Shown here one piece after another: positions 59,626-64,000 of a stretch of 64,000 nt of DNA. The translations under genes and the position numbers were made by a program. The DNA lies in NCBI RefSeq assembly GCF_021130785.1, contig NW_025776824.1, forward strand, positions 1-64,000. The letters are read 5' to 3'. The notes under the pieces were generated by a model. It did not search any database, was not told where the DNA came from, and saw nothing but the letters and a program-made list of their open reading frames with translations. How positions within the stretch are numbered: position 1 is the first letter of the stretch; every line of letters begins with the position of its first letter. The DNA is from Homalodisca vitripennis. Taxonomy: Eukaryota > Arthropoda > Insecta > Hemiptera > Cicadellidae.

Positions 59626-59771
59626 GTGTATTTAGAAAATCTATTACACATTTATATTGCCATCTTTATTTTATTTTTGTTGTTGTTTGAATAAAAACGA
59701 TATCGTACAAAAAAACTTTTGTTTATTTTACAAACTACATATATAGGCTAAACGAGTTTTTTAGTTCTTGA

Positions 59772-61555
59772 TTACTCCTTATGCCAATCTCCAAAACATG
59801 GGGCTGCGCAAAGTCCAATTTTGTTGTCACTGTTATCTGTGCAAACTTCATAATAGTAAATCGTTGATTTCCTCTTCTTCTGAGTCTTGAAGCACTGACG
59901 ACACCTTACGAATCGGTCCCCCTTCACGAGTCTGTGCTGTTCATTAGGCCTAGGTCGAACAGGGCGTTGTGGCGTTGGCTGTACTTGAAACAAGTGTGCT
60001 ATAATTGTGTTTCTTAAATCCAAATAGGTTATCTTACTTCCCCGGTTCTTGCTTGGAATGTACTTGCTATTCCAGAGAGATGCATCAAGGAGGTGGAAAA
60101 ATATTTTGACATACCAACGAAGTGACTTCCTTGGAGTACTATAATATGAAATCATTTGATCACAGCGATCAATGCCACTCATGTTCTTGTTATATGCAAG
60201 TACCATTGAGGGTTTGGTTATGGTTTCACCTCTTTTGTTAATTACTTCTTCTGTTCCGGGTCCATGGGTTGTGGAAATTGTCAAAACATTGCGTTTGTCC
60301 TTCCATTTCATAACGGTTACACTTCCTTTTTGGTGACTTATATATTCACCCTTCTTCAGTTTTGCCGTGATGACCTGCTGCGGATTTCCTGCTCGATTTG
60401 CTTGTAAAGTACCACAAACATTGGTTTTGCACTGCATCAAGTGCTCTGCAAGGTCCACGCTGTTGTAAAAGTTGTCAAGGAACAATGCATGGCCCTTACC
60501 TATGTAAATCCTGCATCAAGCGAGTAACAACTTCAAAGGAATGTCCTTTTACGGGATCTGATATCGTACCTTTGCTTGTGTATACGAGAATATTTAAAAT
60601 ATATCCATCTGGAGTGCAAAGCTCATAAAGCTTAATGCCATATTTGTGGCACTTGTTTTTGATATATTGTCTAAAAGACAATCTTCCCCGCCACAATACC
60701 ATGGCCTCATCAAGTGACAGATTCTTCCCAGGACTGTAGGCTCTTGTGAAATTCGTCAAAAGATGCTGCAGTACATTTTTTATTTTATGCAGTTTGTCAT
60801 CTGCAGAATCAACATTAGGGTTATATAAAAACATAAACATCTAAGTATCGCCTCAAACCTATTTCTGGACATGGTTTTACCAAAGATGGGGTGGTCATAA
60901 AGCTCACAAGTTGACCAGCAGTGCTTCATGAAAGGGTGCTTTTTTCCCATCAGTATGGAGAGGCCTAAAAATTTCTTGAATTCCTCTAAATTTACAGGCT
61001 TCCAACATCGCATGTTTGAATGCTTGGTAGTAGGAGTTCCCTGAACAAATAAGGCACGAGTATTTATCCAAGCTACAATTTTCTTTAACAGATCTTCATC
61101 AAATATATTTAAAAATATTTCAACAGGATCTGTCGATTGAATGTGTATCTGTTCTTGCCCAGTAAAATTGTGACCTGAGGTTCATTCTTTGTGTCAGTCC
61201 AAACACCTTGTTTACTCTGATAACCATCATGGATGTTTCAAACAACAAACAACAAGTTTGGATCATTGGAAATGTTTTCAAGATTCATTACATCATCATG
61301 TACTTCTTCGAATTGAACCTCTATGTCATCTGCTAAAGGGCTATTTGGGTTTAGGCCCAAGTCAAAGTACATATTTATTGGGTCAAAATGCTCACCCTCA
61401 TCACTAGATGAACTTGGAATGTCTGAGTCAGGAACATACTTAGAGGCACCGTCAGAACTAAATAATTCATCACTGTCATCTTCGTCCATCTCACGATCGA
61501 TTTCGCTCACAGACGTAAAAGGTCTCTTTCTTTCACCCATCACACGATAAAACAA
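59772..61555 (-). pseudogene. piggyBac transposase, frameshifted
   Basis: The reading frame is split into four pieces: 61555-61238 (acidic N-terminus, M-G-E-R-K-R-P-F then D/E/S-rich), 61013-60780 (N-L-E-E-F-K-K-F-L-G-L, M-S-R-N-R-F-E-A-I-L-R-C), 60840-60496 (N-L-S-L-D-E-A-M-V-L-W-R-G-R-L-S-F-R-Q-Y) and 60485-59772 (L-F-L-D-N-F-Y-N-S). Between 61238 and 61013 the protein continues in other frames (D-T-K-N-E-P-Q-V-T-I; I-F-D-E-D-L-L-K-K-I-V-A-W). The acidic catalytic residues are all present: D in S-L-D-E, D in L-D-N-F-Y, D in S-G-I-D-R-C-D-Q and D in H-L-L-D-A-S-L-W-N. A C-terminal cysteine-rich domain is visible (R-C-R-Q-C ... Y-E-V-C ... L-C-A-A-P-C ... W-H). Frame changes lie near 61200, 61130, 60830 and 60494. 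Each is a small indel, so inactivation looks recent. Confidence 0.95.
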
Positions 61556-61639
61556 AAAGCAGTTCAGTTTTAACTACAAAAGCACATATAAATCTTCCAC
61601 TGTTAAAGGTTAGACAACACACGAGGATTGGAAATATTA

Positions 61640-61692
61640 CACAGAAAACCAGGTTTGCCAATACGATTCCCAGGTTTGCCAATACGATTCCC
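61640..61692. repeat. Two direct copies of a 21-bp repeat inside piggyBac
   Basis: CAGGTTTGCCAATACGATTCC occurs twice in tandem at about 61650-61691, in the untranslated leader side of the transposase. It produces a trivial G-N-R-I-G-K-P repeat in an unrelated minus frame. Confidence 0.9.
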
Positions 61693-61734
61693 GCATAACA
61701 AAAATAAAAATCCCACGCTCAGACCATGCAACCG

Positions 61735-61942
61735 GTATATGTGACGGACATTCCCACTGACCGACATGCAATAATATAGTTGGAAAAGTAGACCGACTGG
61801 CAACCAAAACACATTTAGTAATACAATACGTGTGTCACAAATAAGTGACGTCGGGCTATAGTTTGTGCCCCGAGAGTCACACATGTGTGACGTTGGTCTA
61901 TGGTATGAATCGGTGTGTCACAAATACGTGACGTCGGTCAAT
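61735..61942. promoter_or_regulatory. Subterminal palindromic motifs of piggyBac, right cluster
   Basis: GTCACAAATAAGTGACGTCG (about 61835), GTCACACATGTGTGACGTTG (about 61876) and GTCACAAATACGTGACGTCG (about 61917) recur at roughly 40-base spacing. They mirror the left cluster. Confidence 0.65.
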
Positions 61943-61963
61943 TTTAAAAGTCCAATTTTAGAG

Positions 61964-61978
61964 TCGGTAGCGAACGTG
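61964..61978 (-). repeat. piggyBac terminal inverted repeat, right
   Basis: TCGGTAGCGAACGTG followed by TTAA at 61979-61982. Confidence 0.95.
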
Positions 61979-61982
61979 TTAA

Positions 61983-63175
61983 ACTGAATAAAAGCAAAAG
62001 GAAAACTGATTTACAGAATATTTCGATTTGTCAAACTTGATGTTTTTATTAAAGTAGGTCTGGTTGGATTTTATTAATCTTTAACCAGTTCTCATTATTT
62101 AAAGCCATAGCAAGTAATTGTGCAATACTTTGCAATAACTTAACAAAATAAGAGCTAATCAACCAAATTCACAGAACTGTGGAAACTCTTTACAGTGATA
62201 CCTATTCAACTGTCCTTGTACAAACTGATTGCGTAGGTTTCAGGGAATTACAACTTTAACTCATAAATAACCAGGAGGCTGTTTGTTTTATTCGGCTGCA
62301 AAGTATTGTCCGAGTAAGTTTGTGGAAGTGCTGGTGCTTGCAGAGGCTTGCATAAAATAATAAGAATATAGGCGAAAGACTTTTATTCTTATACCTTAGA
62401 TCTGTAGACCTGGGTCCAATTTTACTTTGGTTCTAAGATTAAATTCAATTAACTATTTGGCAACATACAATATATTTTCACATGATACATTCAAATATTT
62501 TTCCATCTACTTGGGTTTCATGTATCAGTATTTTAAAACAATACTTGCCAATTAACTATAATATGATATTGTATTTATCGAGATAGTTAAGCTACATGTG
62601 TTAAAGTCACACACATTTTAAAATTTATTTTGGGTGTATTGAGTTTGTTTACAAATCTATTTATTTTGATATTTTCTTGTCATCATGGTTACCTATAACC
62701 ACCTACGAAATCACTTCTATATTAATTCTTTTCTTTAAATTCTTGCTGATGACTGATTTTACTTGTATGAGACCCCAAAATTTGCAGTATGACATTATTG
62801 TATCATTTATTAATTTAATCTAGAGCAAAATAACACTTTTTTTTTTTTTAAAGTTTTTATTAATGCTTTCCTTTTTTTTATTATAATACATTTCATGAAA
62901 AAAGCTCACCACACCAATGTAATATCGTCTTTAATTATAATGCACTCACTGGAATTGCTAATTCTAAAGAAAACAGATTTTAATTCATTTTATTATTTTT
63001 AAAAACATTTTATTCTTAACAAGTATCACGTAAAATTAATGTTTGTAGACAATTTTAAAGTAACTTCCTCTATCACTTTCTAATGTATTATTATATAGGA
63101 GATTAGAAATTCAACAATCAGTTCAATTTATGAACTCTAGGTTGTCAGTTATTATCCTTGTAGCCCTTTTCAAAG
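61983..63175. other. Stretch between piggyBac and block c, no gene seen
   Basis: 62620-62710 resembles 8240-8330 (TATTGAGTTTGTTTACAAAT, CATCATGGTTACC). T-rich runs near 62838 and 62868. No gene. Confidence 0.4.
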
Positions 63176-63290
63176 TTTTTTAGGAGGAAGATTATGATAT
63201 ATGGTCTGACAATTAGCTCCTGCTCTTGATATATTTGTTGTAATGCCTCAGAGTTCGTGTAATAATCTTACTTAGCGTTTATTCCAAGTC
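63176..63290 (+). other. Conserved block c, unit 3 (interrupted)
   Basis: The core R-R-K-I-M-I-Y-G-L-T-I-S-S-C-S is followed at once by a TGA stop where other copies have the C-D-K segment. It is therefore a decayed copy. Confidence 0.35.
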
Positions 63291-63417
63291 TGTACTTTAT
63301 TTTTTAAACATAAACGATTAACTAGTAATACTTATTCAATTACTTACGAACAGTTAAAATAAGCTTATAATACAAAACTAATTTAAACTTCATATTTTTA
63401 TCAAATAATATATACCT

Positions 63418-63478
63418 GATCTTTACCGTAAGGCTACGAGCTCTATAGCTCTTTACGGGTTCGATTCCTGTAGAGATT
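63418..63478 (+). tRNA. tRNA-like sequence, probable pseudogene or SINE head
   Basis: Seven acceptor pairs (GATCTTT with AGAGATT, two of them G-T), a T-arm ACGGG-TTCGATT-CCTGT with B-box GGTTCGATTCC, and a short self-complementary GAGCTCTATAGCTC segment. The stretch between acceptor and T-arm is about 30 bases, too short for normal D and anticodon arms. It is therefore not a functional cytosolic tRNA. A decayed tRNA or an unrelated SINE head is likely. Confidence 0.3.
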
Positions 63479-64000
63479 AACAGAAATTTTTCAGATTGAT
63501 TTAGCCCGTTTTCACTTTCAAAGTTTAAATGTTCTATTTCAGATACCACTGTGGTAAAATTTTCTCCTTTAAGAACACGTCTTTGTATGTTAAGTTTTTA
63601 GATACCTAATTTATTTCTTCTGCAAAGGGAATCACACCAAATTAAATAGGTTAAAAAAGAGTATGAGATAAACACTAATCCTGTTAAATCCTGATAAAAC
63701 TTACTTATATAATTAAATAACCAACAATGTTAAATATAAATAATTAAAAAAAACAATGAATAAGTAAAAAATTCAAGTTAGTTAACAAACAATTATGAAA
63801 ATGGTAAATCATAGGCATAGACAGTAATATACAGTTAAATATAGAAAGTGGTTACATTATTAAATTCAGAGTATAAAAGAAATGAAATGTACCACTTTGT
63901 GGACTTTGTTTTCAAGCAAAATTAGAGCTATTTTGAGTCTCCTCTTCCACTCAACCTCGAAGGATTTGTAAAAAGAAACAAACTTCAACAAACATAAATA
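63479..64000. other. Window end, no gene seen
   Basis: AT-rich with no recognisable features; unit 3 presumably continues beyond. Confidence 0.4.

Larger units (their letters stand above)
59315..61978 (-). mobile_element. piggyBac-family DNA transposon, complete ends, 2664 bp
   Basis: The ends are CACATTCGCTACCGA (59315-59329) and its complement TCGGTAGCGAACGTG (61964-61978), with one mismatch in 15. Both are flanked by TTAA, the piggyBac target. A single transposase gene on the minus strand fills the centre. Both subterminal regions carry several copies of a palindromic GTCACnnnTnnGTGACGTCGG-like motif. The ends look able to act, but the transposase is frameshifted, so this copy is not autonomous. 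Confidence 0.97.
54845..64000. repeat. Macro-repeat unit 3 (truncated by the window end)
   Basis: This unit starts with a SINE-like relic. Block a (55880-56062) and block b (about 56340-56560, the same series of short matches as 1241-1410) follow. Block c lies at 63176-63290. The distance from a to c is enlarged by the FAM50 pseudogene and the piggyBac element, and there is additional unmatched sequence. The stretch 62620-62710 resembles 8240-8330 of unit 1 but lies out of order, so local rearrangement or a dispersed repeat is likely there. Confidence 0.5.

Noticed and set aside
61323..61550. Serine-rich plus-strand frame, and 60398-60628 and 61189-61407 on the plus strand
   Set aside because: All are antisense shadows of the piggyBac transposase.

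Overview
The window looks like nuclear DNA of an insect: AT-rich, with (TA)n and (TG)n microsatellites, a tRNA-derived SINE, Penelope-like and LINE fragments, a piggyBac element with TTAA target duplications, and an intronless copy of the FAM50/XAP5 gene. The order cannot be fixed from sequence alone; a hemipteran would fit. No intact, convincingly functional protein gene was found. Most reading frames are short and arise by chance in AT-rich DNA.

The main structure is an old, decayed macro-repeat. The same series of short conserved blocks recurs in the same order in three units: unit 1 (about 122-16361), unit 2 (about 16362-54844) and a truncated unit 3 (54845 to the window end). Between the blocks the units have diverged almost beyond recognition. 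Several blocks keep an open frame across copies. One (core W-Q-D-L...Y-S-P-T...V-N-G-I/L-R-L-Y-C) and a second (I-Y-G-L-T-L-S-S-C-S...C-D-K) resemble pieces of vitelline membrane outer layer protein 1 (VMO1) repeats. A tandem array of old VMO1-like genes or gene remnants is therefore possible, but not proven.

Unit 2 was recently modified by a tandem duplication of about 11.7 kb (16647-28346 and 28347-40159). The copies are nearly identical, differing mainly by small indels and a 36-bp minisatellite with 9 versus 12 repeats. The duplication ends where a Penelope-like element is split into its RT part (40156-40914) and its GIY-YIG part (about 26560-27130 and 38375-38944).

Unit 2 also carries SINE copies, a LINE RT fragment (about 49400-50170), a 911-bp solo LTR with a 5-bp target duplication (51232-52142), a foldback MITE (52545-52869) and a LINE 3' fragment (52880-53200). 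Unit 3 carries a doubly truncated FAM50 pseudogene (56640-57353) and a complete but frameshifted piggyBac element (59315-61978). Because the units are paralogous, unit 1 often supplies the empty site for insertions in units 2 and 3, which lets several boundaries be set to the base.
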